Positions 25,097 through 34,297 of a DNA stretch of 64,000 nucleotides are shown in pieces. The notes under the pieces were generated by a model that was given only the letters and a program-made list of their open reading frames with translations, did no database searches and had not been told where the DNA came from. This DNA comes from Microbacterium faecale. Lineage in GTDB: Bacteria > Actinomycetota > Actinomycetes > Actinomycetales > Microbacteriaceae. Location: positions 878,166 to 942,165 of the forward strand of contig NZ_BMHO01000001.1 of NCBI RefSeq assembly GCF_014640975.1, in the 5' to 3' direction. Position numbers and translations under genes: made by a program. How positions within the stretch are numbered: the first letter of the stretch is position 1; each line of letters opens with the position of its first letter.

Positions 25097-27546
25097 TGGC
25101 GCTCAAGAAGTCTGACCTCTACAGCTCGCTGTGGGCCAGCGCGGACCAGCTCCGCGGCGGCATGGACGCGAGTCAGTACAAGGACTACGTCCTGACGCTG
25201 CTCTTCATGAAGTACGTCACGGACAAGGCGAAGTCCGACCCGGACAGCCTCATCGAGGTGCCCGAGGGTGGTTCGTTCGACGACATGTTCGCCGCGAAGG
25301 GCGACAAGGAGATCGGCGACCGGTTCAACAAGATCATCGGCAAGCTCGCCGAAGCCAACGACCTGCGTAACGTCATCGACCAGGCCGACTTCAACGACCC
25401 CGAGAAGCTCGGCAGCGGCAAGGAGATGCAGGATCGCCTCTCCAAGCTGGTGACGATCTTCAACGATCTCGACTTCAGTGGCTCGCGAGCTGAGGGCGAC
25501 GACCTGCTCGGGGACGCCTACGAGTACCTGATGCGTCACTTCGCGACGGAGTCGGGCAAGAGCAAGGGCCAGTTCTACACGCCCGCAGAGGTGTCGCGCG
25601 TCGTGGCGAAGGTTGTCGGCATTGGCCGCCAGACGCGTCAGGATGAGACGGTCTACGACGCCGCAGCCGGTTCCGGATCGCTCTTGCTCAAGGCGGCTGC
25701 TGAGGCGCCGCGCGGCATGACGATCTATGGCCAGGAGAAGGACAACGCCACGTGGGCGCTGTCCAAGATGAACATGATCCTCCACGGCAATGAGACCGCG
25801 GAGATCTACAAGGGTGACACGATCACCAACCCGCAGCTGACGAACGGGACGAGGCTCAAGACCTTCGACTACGTCGTCATGAACCCGCCGTTCTCCGTCA
25901 AGTCGTGGAGCAACGGGCTCGAGGAGGACTACGGGCGCTTCGAGTACGGCAAGCCTCCTGAGAAGAACGGTGACTACGCCTTCCTGCTCCACGCGCTGAC
26001 GTCGCTGAAGTCCGAAGGCAAGGCAGCCGTCATCCTCCCGCACGGCGTGCTGTTCCGTGGCAACGCCGAAGGCAACATCCGCCGCGAGCTGCTCAAGCGT
26101 GGCTTCATCAAGGGCGTCATCGGTCTGCCGGCAAACCTCTTCTACGGCACGGGCATCCCTGCGTGCATCGTCGTGCTCGACAAGGAGAACGCCGTTGGCC
26201 GTGCGGGCGTGTTCATGGTCGACGCGTCGAAGGGGTTCATCAAGGACGGCGCCAAGAACCGCCTGCGCGACCAGGACATTCACCGCATCGTCGACACGTT
26301 CAACAAGCAGATCGAGATCGATCGCTACTCGCGCATGGTGCCGATGAGCGAGATCGCCGATCCGAAGAACGACTACAACCTCAACATCCCGCGCTACATC
26401 GACAGCTCGGAGCCCGAGGATCTGCAGGATCTCTCCGCGCACCTCAACGGCGGCATCCCGAACCGCGACATCGAAGCACTCCAGAAGTACTGGGATGCAC
26501 TGCCGTCACTGAAGGACGCGCTCTTCGAGCCGCTCCGTGAGGGATACTCCAGCCTCAAGGTCGAATTGAGTGAGGTGCAGGACTACGCGCTTCACCGCAG
26601 CGGGCTCGACAGCCTCCGCGCACAGGTCGCTGCCATCGTCGACGATTGGTTCGCCGCCCACCGCGGCACGCTCCTGAATCTCACAGCCGAGACCAGGCCG
26701 GGCGACTTGATTACGACGCTAAGCGACGACCTGCTCGAACGCTTCAAGCCGGTTCCGCTCCTCAACGAGTACGACGCCTATCAGCAGCTCACGACCTATT
26801 GGCACGACGTCATGCACGACGACCTGAGCCTAATCATGGCGGAACTGAGCGCAGGCGGAGACTGGGCGAAAGCAGCGGCACCCCGCCCGACCATCGAGGA
26901 CAAGGAGCGCAAGCTCAACGAGACCGCGGACCTCGAGCTCGGTACCGGTCGCAAGAAGACCAAGTACAAGATGGATCTCGTCCCGCCGTCACTCATCGTG
27001 GGGCGCTACTTCGCAGATGAGCAAGCGCGCGTCGATGAGGTGAACGCGGAGCTCGAAGCGGCGACGGTGGCGGTCACTGAGCACGCAGAGGAGCACGGCG
27101 CCGATGAAGCGCCGCTTGCCGAGGCGACGAACGACAAGGGTACGTACACGAAGCAGCTCGTCAGCGCGGTGATCCGGGAAGCCCGAGCGAGTGGAGACCA
27201 GGAGATTCTCGACTGCGCCAAAGCCGCTCTTGAGCTGGTGAATCATGAAGCTGTGGCGAAGAAGGCGGCGAAGGAAGCTCAGGCTGCGCTCGACGAGCAG
27301 ACGCTCCGCAAGTACGGCGACCTGACGGACAACGAGGTCAAGTCGATCGTGCTCGACGACAAGTGGCGTGCCGCGATCGCGGTGAAGATCGACGGTGAGG
27401 TTAACGCGCTGACCCTCGCGCTCGTCGCTCGCATCCAACAGCTCGGAGAGCGGTACGCCGTAACCGTCGGCAGCCTTGCCGCTCAGTTGGAGCGGCTCGA
27501 GGCGAAGGTTTCTGACCATCTTGCTGTCATGGGGGTTTCGTCATGA
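25096..27546 (+). CDS. hsdM: Type I restriction-modification system, methyltransferase subunit HsdM
   Basis: An 816-aa protein, longer than the usual ~500 aa. The N-terminal HsdM_N domain begins with LWASADQLRGGMDASQYKDY. The catalytic domain has GQFYTPAEVSRVVAKVVGIG near 159, the AdoMet motif DAAAGSGSLLLKAA near 188 and NPPF at about 263-266, giving an N6-adenine methyltransferase. The last ~300 residues are charged and probably helical (EERKLNETADLELGTGRK region, then long Glu/Ala/Lys-rich segments), a C-terminal extension seen in one HsdM subgroup. It shares one base with the DUF262 gene and four with hsdS. No GGATCC was seen in it, unlike the host-like genes. Confidence 0.95.
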   Translation: MALKKSDLYSSLWASADQLRGGMDASQYKDYVLTLLFMKYVTDKAKSDPDSLIEVPEGGSFDDMFAAKGDKEIGDRFNKIIGKLAEANDLRNVIDQADFNDPEKLGSGKEMQDRLSKLVTIFNDLDFSGSRAEGDDLLGDAYEYLMRHFATESGKSKGQFYTPAEVSRVVAKVVGIGRQTRQDETVYDAAAGSGSLLLKAAAEAPRGMTIYGQEKDNATWALSKMNMILHGNETAEIYKGDTITNPQLTNGTRLKTFDYVVMNPPFSVKSWSNGLEEDYGRFEYGKPPEKNGDYAFLLHALTSLKSEGKAAVILPHGVLFRGNAEGNIRRELLKRGFIKGVIGLPANLFYGTGIPACIVVLDKENAVGRAGVFMVDASKGFIKDGAKNRLRDQDIHRIVDTFNKQIEIDRYSRMVPMSEIADPKNDYNLNIPRYIDSSEPEDLQDLSAHLNGGIPNRDIEALQKYWDALPSLKDALFEPLREGYSSLKVELSEVQDYALHRSGLDSLRAQVAAIVDDWFAAHRGTLLNLTAETRPGDLITTLSDDLLERFKPVPLLNEYDAYQQLTTYWHDVMHDDLSLIMAELSAGGDWAKAAAPRPTIEDKERKLNETADLELGTGRKKTKYKMDLVPPSLIVGRYFADEQARVDEVNAELEAATVAVTEHAEEHGADEAPLAEATNDKGTYTKQLVSAVIREARASGDQEILDCAKAALELVNHEAVAKKAAKEAQAALDEQTLRKYGDLTDNEVKSIVLDDKWRAAIAVKIDGEVNALTLALVARIQQLGERYAVTVGSLAAQLERLEAKVSDHLAVMGVSS

Positions 27547-28769
27547 CCACTGATGCTCCGTGGCGTAGCGCGCGGCTCGATGCGATTGGCACGGTCATTA
27601 CTGGCAGCACGCCGCCGACCGGTGTCCGTTCGAACTACGGTCGGCAACATCTTTTCGTGAGTCCAGCCGATCTCGGACGTAGCAAGTATGTGCGGAGCAC
27701 GGCCAAGATGCTCTCCGCTAAAGGATTCGGTCGGTCGCGTCGAGTTCCTGCCGGCGCAACCCTATTCGTGTGTATCGGTTCGACAATCGGAAAGATTGGG
27801 ATGGCTGATCGTGAACTCACCACGAACCAGCAGATCAACTCGGTCATACCTAACGCTGCCGTTGATGCGGAGTATCTCTACTACGCGTCATCGACTCTGT
27901 CGACGTTGGTGCGTGAGCAGGCTGGTGAGCAAGCTGTCCCGCTCGTGAACAAGTCTCAGTTCTCGGAGTTTGAGATCCTGTTGCCGAGCCTGCCGGAGCA
28001 GCGGGTGATCGCCGGAGCCCTTGCGGATTCCGATGACCTGATCGCCACACTCGAGCGCCTCATCGCCAAGAAGCAGGCGATCAAGCAAGGCATCATGCAG
28101 CAGCTCCTCACCGGCAAGACTCGCCTCCCCGGCTTCACCGGTAGGTGGGACGAAGTCGCTCTCGGGGAATCGGGTGCGATCACAGGGGGAGGGGTCGATA
28201 AGACTCGCAACCCCACGGAGACGGCCGTGGTGTTACTGAACTATATGGACGTATACCGAGCTGAGTTCATTGATCAGGGGACGGCGACGATGCATGTGAC
28301 AGCGTCGGCGCCGAAAATGGCGAAATGCTCCGTAAAGGCTGGAGACGTCTTTTTTACCCCTACATCAGAAACGCCGGACGACATTGCTCGCTCTGCCGTT
28401 GCTGACGCCGACTTGCCGGGCGTGGTGTACAGCTACCATCTTGTTCGTTGGCGGCCCGGGCCGGGTTGGGATCCGTCATACCTTGGGTACGCGTTCTCGA
28501 CAGAGAGCTTTCGAGCTCAGGCCTCGACCCTCGCGGCTGGAAGTGGGACACGGTACGTCGTGAGCATGCCTGGCTTCCGAAGCCTGGTTGTACCGAAGCC
28601 CGCGATCGACGAGCAGCGGGCGATCGGTGCGACGCTCCGCGAAGTGAGCATCGAGATCAACGCGCTGAACGCTCGACTCAGTAAAGCCCAAGCAGTCAAG
28701 ACGGGCATGATGCAGCAACTTCTGACTGGCCGCACCCGCCTGCCGGTGAATGACGTGGTCGCCGCGTGA
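27543..28769 (+). CDS. hsdS: Type I restriction-modification system, specificity subunit HsdS
   Basis: A 408-aa specificity subunit with two target-recognition domains (about 1-150 and 200-360). Each is followed by a conserved helix: KKQAIKQGIMQQLLTGKTRLP (21 residues; core IKQGIMQQLLTGKTRLP) near 178-198 and KAQAVKTGMMQQLLTGRTRLP (core VKTGMMQQLLTGRTRLP) near 382-402. The two repeats form the coiled coils that set the spacing of the bipartite target. The DNA sequence recognised cannot be predicted by eye. The ATG overlaps the hsdM stop by 4 nt. Base composition is lower in G+C than the flanking housekeeping genes, in line with frequent exchange of hsdS genes. Confidence 0.94.
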   Translation: MTTDAPWRSARLDAIGTVITGSTPPTGVRSNYGRQHLFVSPADLGRSKYVRSTAKMLSAKGFGRSRRVPAGATLFVCIGSTIGKIGMADRELTTNQQINSVIPNAAVDAEYLYYASSTLSTLVREQAGEQAVPLVNKSQFSEFEILLPSLPEQRVIAGALADSDDLIATLERLIAKKQAIKQGIMQQLLTGKTRLPGFTGRWDEVALGESGAITGGGVDKTRNPTETAVVLLNYMDVYRAEFIDQGTATMHVTASAPKMAKCSVKAGDVFFTPTSETPDDIARSAVADADLPGVVYSYHLVRWRPGPGWDPSYLGYAFSTESFRAQASTLAAGSGTRYVVSMPGFRSLVVPKPAIDEQRAIGATLREVSIEINALNARLSKAQAVKTGMMQQLLTGRTRLPVNDVVAA

Positions 28770-29494
28770 ATGGGATGAACCTCGAATGGGCAGTACACGA
28801 ACTCGACTCGTTCATTCACCTGGCTGAGCGGATCCCGCATCCGAGCGCGAACGTGATTGGGACTGTGTATCGCGGGTCAGGAAGCGACCTGGCGGCGCAG
28901 GCGCAGATCGTCGAGCAGATTCTCGATCGAGCGACCCCGGGATGGAGAGAAGCGTTACCAGAGAAAGGGCGTCAGTGGGCTGGCTTGCGGGAGGCGGCAA
29001 GCAGAGGCCGCGCTCAACTTCAACGTGAGGACGAGCTGCGGCAGAACTTGGGCGACGACGCCCCTGGGATCTCCGCTGCCAACCTGCACCCGTGGATCTG
29101 GAGCGGCGCGCGCTCGCTGTGGCAGTCGGGCCACTACGTTCAGGCAGTGCGCGATGCTGCTACCAAGTTAAACGCGGAGACCCAGAACAAGGTCGGCCGC
29201 CGCGATGTCAGCGAGACGAAGTTGTTCCAAGAGTCGTTCTCGACCGATCCTGCTAAGCCGGGCAAGCCCCGACTTCGTCGGACGAGTCCGGAAGACAGCG
29301 ACACCTACCGTTCAGTACAGCGTGGCGCGATGGCGTTCGCGGAAGGTGTCTTCGCGGGGATCCGGAATCCGCTCAGCCACGACGTGGATCAGGAGATGTC
29401 TGAGCAAGTGGCCCTTGAACACCTGGCTGCGTTGAGCGTGCTCGCGCGGTGGGTGGGTGAATCAACTGTGGAGCACGCAGGAGAACCGTCATGA
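28766..29494 (+). CDS. TIGR02391 (Ymh-type) protein, HEPN-like
   Basis: A 242-aa protein starting at a GTG that overlaps the hsdS stop (GTGA). The C-terminal half matches the TIGR02391/Hypoth_Ymh family: LHPWIWSGARSLWQSGHYVQAV, then AAMAFAEGVF-like AMAFAEGVFAGIRNPLSHD with the RNPLSHD motif near 199-205. The family is related to HEPN proteins and is often inserted in restriction or abortive-infection loci; in HEPN proteins the RxxxxH motif is the RNase site, here R..LSH. The N-terminal half (LEWAVHELDSFIHLAERI) is probably a helical sensing or partner domain. It sits inside the hsd operon between hsdS and hsdR, suggesting a backup toxin or accessory factor. Confidence 0.75.
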   Translation: MNGMNLEWAVHELDSFIHLAERIPHPSANVIGTVYRGSGSDLAAQAQIVEQILDRATPGWREALPEKGRQWAGLREAASRGRAQLQREDELRQNLGDDAPGISAANLHPWIWSGARSLWQSGHYVQAVRDAATKLNAETQNKVGRRDVSETKLFQESFSTDPAKPGKPRLRRTSPEDSDTYRSVQRGAMAFAEGVFAGIRNPLSHDVDQEMSEQVALEHLAALSVLARWVGESTVEHAGEPS

Positions 29495-32400
29495 GCACCG
29501 TAGGTCAGATCGAACGTAAGACGCAGAGTCGCGTCGTCAAGCTGTTCAGGGAGCGGCTCGATTACGAGTACCTCGGTGACTGGCACGACGGCAACCGCAC
29601 CAGTGGCATCGAGGACGATCTGCTGATCCAGAACCTCCAGGCGCGCGGGTACGACGCGACGCTCATCAGTCGGGCGCTCGATCGCCTGCACAAAGCGGCG
29701 GCGGTTGGCGCCGGGCGCAATCTCTACGAGGCCAATCGCGACGTGTATGAGCTGCTCCGTTACGGTGTGAAGGTCAAGGCAGCCGTCGGTGAACAGTCCG
29801 AGACCGTACATCTCATCAACTGGGCGGATCCCAACGCCAACCACTTCGCTATCGCCGAAGAGGTCACGGTGCTCGGTCAGCACACGAAGCGTCCCGACGT
29901 TGTGCTCTACGTCAACGGTCTGGCACTCGGCATCATCGAACTCAAGCGCTCGAAGGTCTCGGTCAGCGAGGGCATTCGCCAGAACATCGGCAACCAGAGC
30001 AAGGACTTCATCCGGCCGTTCTTCGCCCCGACGCAGTTCCTCTTCGCCGGCAACGACGCCGAGGGGCTTCGCTACGGCGTGATCGACACCCCAGAGAAGT
30101 ACTGGCTCGAGTGGAAGGAAGTCTCCGACGTCCAGTCCCCGCTCGATCGTGCGCTGCTGCAGATGTGCTCGAAGGGCCGCTTCCTCGAGCTGATCCATGA
30201 CTTCATCGTCTTCGACAAGGGCGTCAAGAAGGGCCCGCGGCACAACCAGTACTTCGGCATCAAGGCCGCGCAGGCGCGTATCGCCAAGCGCGAGGGCGGC
30301 ATCATCTGGCACACCCAGGGATCCGGCAAGAGCCTCACGATGGTGTGGCTCGCCAAGTGGATCCGCGAGAACCAGCCGGATGCGCGCGTACTCCTCATCA
30401 CCGACCGCACCGAGCTCGACGACCAGATCGAGAAGGTCTTCAACGGCGTCAGCGAGTCGCTCTATCGCACCAAGAGTGGCGCCGACCTGATCGCGACACT
30501 CAACAAGTCCGAGCAGTGGCTGATCGGTTCGCTCGTCCACAAGTTCCGCGGCAACGACGATGAAGCTACGGCGGACACGGACGACTACATCGAACAGCTC
30601 AGCGCTTCCCTGCCCGCTGACTTCAAGGCCAAGGGCAACATCTTCGTCTTCGTCGACGAGGCCCATCGCACGCAGTCGGGCAAGATGCACGACGCGATGA
30701 AGAAGCTCCTGCCCGAGGCGATGTTCATCGGCTTTACGGGCACGCCGTTGCTAAAGCAGGACAAGGCTACGAGCATCGAGACGTTCGGCTCGTTCATTCA
30801 CACCTACAAGTTCAACGAGGCTGTCGACGATGGTGTCGTGCTGGATCTGCGCTACGAGGCGCGTGACATCGACCAGGAGATGACGTCGCCGCAGCACGTC
30901 GACAAGTGGTTCGAGGCGAAGACCAAGGGCATGACCGACCTCAGTCGCGCTGAGCTGAAGAAGCGCTGGGGCACCATGCAGAAGGTCGTCTCGAGCAAGT
31001 CGCGCGCATCGCAGATCGTGGCGGACATCCTGTTCGATATGGACACTCGCCCGAGGCTCATGGATGGTCGCGGAAACGCGATGCTCGTCGGCTCGAGCAT
31101 CAGCCAGGCTTGCACCTTCTACGACCTCTTCGTGGCTGCCGGGTTCAAGGGCAAGTGCGCCATCGTCACGAGCTACGAACCGAGTGTCAGCGAGATCTCG
31201 AAGGAGGACTCCGGCGCTGGGTTCACCGAGAAGATGGCGCGATACAACACCTACCGGCGCATGCTCGCAGACTACTTCGACGCGTCCGAAGACGAAGCGA
31301 TGGGTCGCGTTGAGGAGTTCGAGGCTGCCGTCAAGAAGCAGTTCATCGACGAGCCCGGCCAGATGCGCCTGCTCATCGTGGTGGACAAGCTCCTGACCGG
31401 TTTCGACGCTCCGAGCGCCACCTACCTGTACATCGACAAGAAGATGCAGGACCACGGCCTCTTCCAGGCGATCTGCCGCGTCAACCGCCTCGACGGCGAC
31501 GACAAGGACTACGGCTACATCGTCGACTATCGCGACCTCTTCAAGTCGCTCGAGAAGGCCATCGATGACTACACGGCCGGTGCCTTCGAGGGGTACGACA
31601 AGCAGGACATCGAAGGTCTCCTCTCCGACCGCATCGACAAGGCCCGCGAGGACCTCGAGGACGCCCTTGAACGGATCCGAGCCCTCTGCGAACCAGTGCT
31701 ACCGCCGAAGGGCACCGATCAGTACCGTGCGTACTTCGTTGCTCGCGAGGCCGGGAATGCGCAGGAGATCAAGGACAACGAGCCCAAGCGCGTCGAGCTC
31801 TATAAGGCCGTGTCCGGAGTCACACGGGCGTTTGCGAACATCGCCAACGACATGAGCGCGGCCGGCTACAGCCCTGCCGACGTCGAGAAGATCAAGGCGG
31901 AGATCGCGCACTACAGCGATGTGCGGGCAGAGGTGAAGCTCGCCGCTGGCGAGGACGTCGACTTCAAGGCCTACGAGGCGGACATGCGCTTCCTGCTGGA
32001 TACGTACATCAAAGCCAGCGCATCGGAGGTCGTCTCGAACTTTGAGGACGACGGGCTCATCGACCTGATCGTCAAGCTGGGCGCAGGCGCGATCGACAGG
32101 CTGCCACCGGGCATCAAGAAGAACAAGGAGGCGGTGGCCGAAACCATCGTCAACAACACCCGCAAGCTCATCATCGACGAGCACGGGACGAACCCGAAGT
32201 TCTTCGATCGTATGAGTGAGCTTCTCGACGCTGTGCTTGAAGAGCGGCGCCAGCAGGCACTTGCGTACGAGGAGTACCTCGCGAAGATCCTCGACATCGC
32301 GCAGCGCTCGGGCGAAGGCCATGCAGATCGCTCGTACCCGGGATGGGCGACGAACGGGGGGCAACGGGCGCTGGTCGATTTCTTCTGGCCCGACAGTGAG

Positions 32401-32568
32401 ACTGCACTTCAGATTGACTACGCCGTGCGCAACGTTAAGCAGCATGGGTGGAAGGGAAACGGCCTCAAGCGCAAGCAGGTATTGCGAGCCATTCGACGGC
32501 ACGTACCTGAGGGCGATCGTGCGGAAGAGGTCCTCGACCTGCTTCAAAGGCGCGATGAGTATGCCTGA
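29491..32568 (+). CDS. hsdR: Type I restriction-modification system, restriction subunit HsdR
   Basis: A 1025-aa endonuclease/translocase, the normal HsdR length. The N-terminal nuclease domain has the PD-(D/E)xK residues in RPDVVLYVNGLALGIIELKRS (cores RPDVVLY near 134 and IIELKRS near 150). The SF2 motor follows with WHTQGSGKSLTMVWL (Walker A near 277-281), VDEAHRTQSGKM (motif II near 389) and FTGTPL (motif III). Later motifs include LLIVVDKLLTGFDAPS and QAICRVNRL. The C-terminal helical region (residues about 750-1025) binds HsdM/HsdS. ATG 29491 overlaps the preceding stop by 4 nt. It cuts unmodified DNA after ATP-driven translocation. Confidence 0.96.
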   Translation: MSTVGQIERKTQSRVVKLFRERLDYEYLGDWHDGNRTSGIEDDLLIQNLQARGYDATLISRALDRLHKAAAVGAGRNLYEANRDVYELLRYGVKVKAAVGEQSETVHLINWADPNANHFAIAEEVTVLGQHTKRPDVVLYVNGLALGIIELKRSKVSVSEGIRQNIGNQSKDFIRPFFAPTQFLFAGNDAEGLRYGVIDTPEKYWLEWKEVSDVQSPLDRALLQMCSKGRFLELIHDFIVFDKGVKKGPRHNQYFGIKAAQARIAKREGGIIWHTQGSGKSLTMVWLAKWIRENQPDARVLLITDRTELDDQIEKVFNGVSESLYRTKSGADLIATLNKSEQWLIGSLVHKFRGNDDEATADTDDYIEQLSASLPADFKAKGNIFVFVDEAHRTQSGKMHDAMKKLLPEAMFIGFTGTPLLKQDKATSIETFGSFIHTYKFNEAVDDGVVLDLRYEARDIDQEMTSPQHVDKWFEAKTKGMTDLSRAELKKRWGTMQKVVSSKSRASQIVADILFDMDTRPRLMDGRGNAMLVGSSISQACTFYDLFVAAGFKGKCAIVTSYEPSVSEISKEDSGAGFTEKMARYNTYRRMLADYFDASEDEAMGRVEEFEAAVKKQFIDEPGQMRLLIVVDKLLTGFDAPSATYLYIDKKMQDHGLFQAICRVNRLDGDDKDYGYIVDYRDLFKSLEKAIDDYTAGAFEGYDKQDIEGLLSDRIDKAREDLEDALERIRALCEPVLPPKGTDQYRAYFVAREAGNAQEIKDNEPKRVELYKAVSGVTRAFANIANDMSAAGYSPADVEKIKAEIAHYSDVRAEVKLAAGEDVDFKAYEADMRFLLDTYIKASASEVVSNFEDDGLIDLIVKLGAGAIDRLPPGIKKNKEAVAETIVNNTRKLIIDEHGTNPKFFDRMSELLDAVLEERRQQALAYEEYLAKILDIAQRSGEGHADRSYPGWATNGGQRALVDFFWPDSETALQIDYAVRNVKQHGWKGNGLKRKQVLRAIRRHVPEGDRAEEVLDLLQRRDEYA

Positions 32569-33280
32569 CAACTACCTCACAGTGGGCGGCATCGACGTCG
32601 ACGTTGTGTTCAAGGACATCAAGCACTTGCACATCGGCGTCTATCCACCTCTCGGGCGAGTGCGGGTGGCAGCACCATCGCGCTTCGACGATGACACCAT
32701 CCGACTCGCGGTGGTGCAACGGCTCTCGTGGATCCGTCGGCGGCGCAAGGAGCTGGCCGGAGCCGCACGCCAGTCGATGCGCGAGATGGTGACAGGAGAG
32801 AGTCATTATGTGTGGGGGGCGCGCAAGCGCCTCAAGGTCGTTGAGCGCGCCGGACGTTCCCACATTGAGCTCGATGGCGAGCGCCTCGTTCTCTACACGT
32901 CAACCAACTCCACGTCTGAGCAGCGGCGGGCGGTTCTTGATCGTTGGTACAGGGAGCAGCTACGCAACGTGCTGCCGGGCCTGATCTCACGATGGGAGTC
33001 CGAGCTCGGTGTCATGGTGCCGAAGTGGACGGTTCGCAAGATGAAGACCAAGTGGGGCTCCTGCAACCGCGAGACGCACAACGTCTGGTTCAATGTGGAA
33101 CTGGCGAAGAAGGATCCAGTGTGCTTGGAGTACATCGTTGTCCATGAACTTATGCACTACTTCGAGCGTAATCATGGTGGCACATTCACGACCTTGATGG
33201 ATCGATACCTGCCGGATTGGCGGGTCCGACGCGATGAACTGAACGGAGCGCCGTTAGCTGAGGAAGCGTGGGAAGGGTGA
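32555..33280 (+). CDS. SprT/YgjP-type metallopeptidase (DUF45)
   Basis: A 241-aa protein with the zinc-protease signature VVHELMHYFERNHGGTF (HELMH near 197, third ligand His in the NHG that follows). WTVRKMKTKWGSCNRETHNVWFN, quoted in part as KMKTKWGSCN, is typical of the YgjP/DUF45 group. Members are frequently found next to hsdR in type I systems; their role there is not established. ATG 32555 has AAAGG four bases upstream and overlaps the hsdR end by 14 nt; ATG 32561 is an alternative. No signal peptide or membrane segment is present, so it acts in the cytoplasm. Confidence 0.87.
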   Translation: MSMPDNYLTVGGIDVDVVFKDIKHLHIGVYPPLGRVRVAAPSRFDDDTIRLAVVQRLSWIRRRRKELAGAARQSMREMVTGESHYVWGARKRLKVVERAGRSHIELDGERLVLYTSTNSTSEQRRAVLDRWYREQLRNVLPGLISRWESELGVMVPKWTVRKMKTKWGSCNRETHNVWFNVELAKKDPVCLEYIVVHELMHYFERNHGGTFTTLMDRYLPDWRVRRDELNGAPLAEEAWEG

Positions 33281-34038
33281 GCACCGCCGTGTCGGATAGT
33301 GGCTCTTCTCGCGGTTTCGGGTGGGAGAAGCACGTTGGTTTGCTCGCCGCGGGTGCAACAACGACTCTTATATGCCTGAAGATTCTCGCCGTCGCCGGGT
33401 GGGACAGTATTACGGCATTTGGTATTCTTGCCTCGGGTGGCACTGTCAACGTTTTGACGGGAACGCTACTCGCGGTTTTGCCGATGCTTTATGGCGCTGT
33501 GGCGGTCTTCCTCCTGCCGAGGGTCGAGCGGAAGCTGCGGCGTCGTACACCTGTTGAGCGATCAGCCGCGCGGATGCTGGAGACCTTGCCGACGGTCTTG
33601 CTTGTCTTCATTGTGCCTGTGGCTATGCTCATTGCGCTGTTCGTTGTCGTCCTGTTCATAATCTTCATGCTTATACTTCAACGAATGCGGGCAGGTCGAA
33701 ATGCGGCTCGTAAGCGTCATGCAGACGGAAGTGAGGTTCCGACACGTTTCGAGACGCTCAGTGCATCACTTGGTTGCTTAGTAGTCCTCTTGTTTGGTTC
33801 GTTACACACACCCTGGGTTCCTCCGGAAGTGTCTGAAGGGCCGGATGGAGAGAAGGTGGTGTATGTATTGAATAGAGATGCAAATGAGGCGACTGTTCTC
33901 GTGGGCGAAGGTCGGGCATTGGCGCGCATAAATATTGATGCGCTGAAGGGTGTGTACTGTACGAATTACGGTGGGTGGTGGAATGAGACCCTGCTCCAGG
34001 TATTCAATGAGGATAGATATCCCGTGTGTCCCGACTAG
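33277..34038 (+). CDS. Hypothetical membrane protein at the end of the restriction operon
   Basis: A 253-aa protein I do not recognise. Hydrophobic segments lie around residues 22-42 (LLAAGATTTLICLKILAVAG), 47-80 (GGTVNVLTGTLLAVLPMLYG and AVAVFLLP), 100-130 (TVLLVFIVPVAMLIALFVVV) and 160-175. A soluble C-terminal part of about 75 residues follows (EKVVYVLNRDANEATVLVGE), with two cysteines near the end (GVYCTNYGGWWNE and YPVCPD). If the tail is outside the cell the cysteines could form a disulfide. The GTG at 33277 overlaps the metallopeptidase stop; GTGs at 33268 and 33289 are alternatives. G+C is clearly lower than in the rest of the window, pointing to horizontal transfer. It could be a membrane effector of the defence operon. 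Confidence 0.62.
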   Translation: MSTAVSDSGSSRGFGWEKHVGLLAAGATTTLICLKILAVAGWDSITAFGILASGGTVNVLTGTLLAVLPMLYGAVAVFLLPRVERKLRRRTPVERSAARMLETLPTVLLVFIVPVAMLIALFVVVLFIIFMLILQRMRAGRNAARKRHADGSEVPTRFETLSASLGCLVVLLFGSLHTPWVPPEVSEGPDGEKVVYVLNRDANEATVLVGEGRALARINIDALKGVYCTNYGGWWNETLLQVFNEDRYPVCPD

Positions 34039-34119
34039 GTGGGTCGCGCTATGCGAACAAGCGCCCCCGATACTTTCTTCGTGGCCGTCTCGCGAGCATG
34101 CTGGACGGTGACAGCCTGC

Positions 34120-34182
34120 CGGGCTCGGCATGACTACTGCCCCCTGTCCTCGATGATCTGGGGGGTGTTGTCACCGAGCCCG
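34120..34182. terminator. Hairpin downstream of the defence operon
   Basis: CGGGCTCGG at 34120-34128 pairs with CCGAGCCCG at 34174-34182. It is about 80 bp after the last gene of the restriction operon, and may end that transcript or be part of the neighbouring IS remnant. The rest of 34039-34297 shows no gene. Confidence 0.4.
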
Positions 34183-34297
34183 GTCGGCGGTGCGCGATCG
34201 CTGATAGGGGCTGGACCCGAACCCCTGGTTCGAGGCCGTTCGTAACGTGGATGCCGAGGCTCACCGCCATGGTCTGGCTGTCCCGACTTTTATCAGG

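Noticed and set aside
34039..34297. Possible tRNA or small gene between the defence operon and the IS remnant
   Set aside because: No cloverleaf with a TTCRANY arm could be drawn; the frames are short and unlike known proteins.
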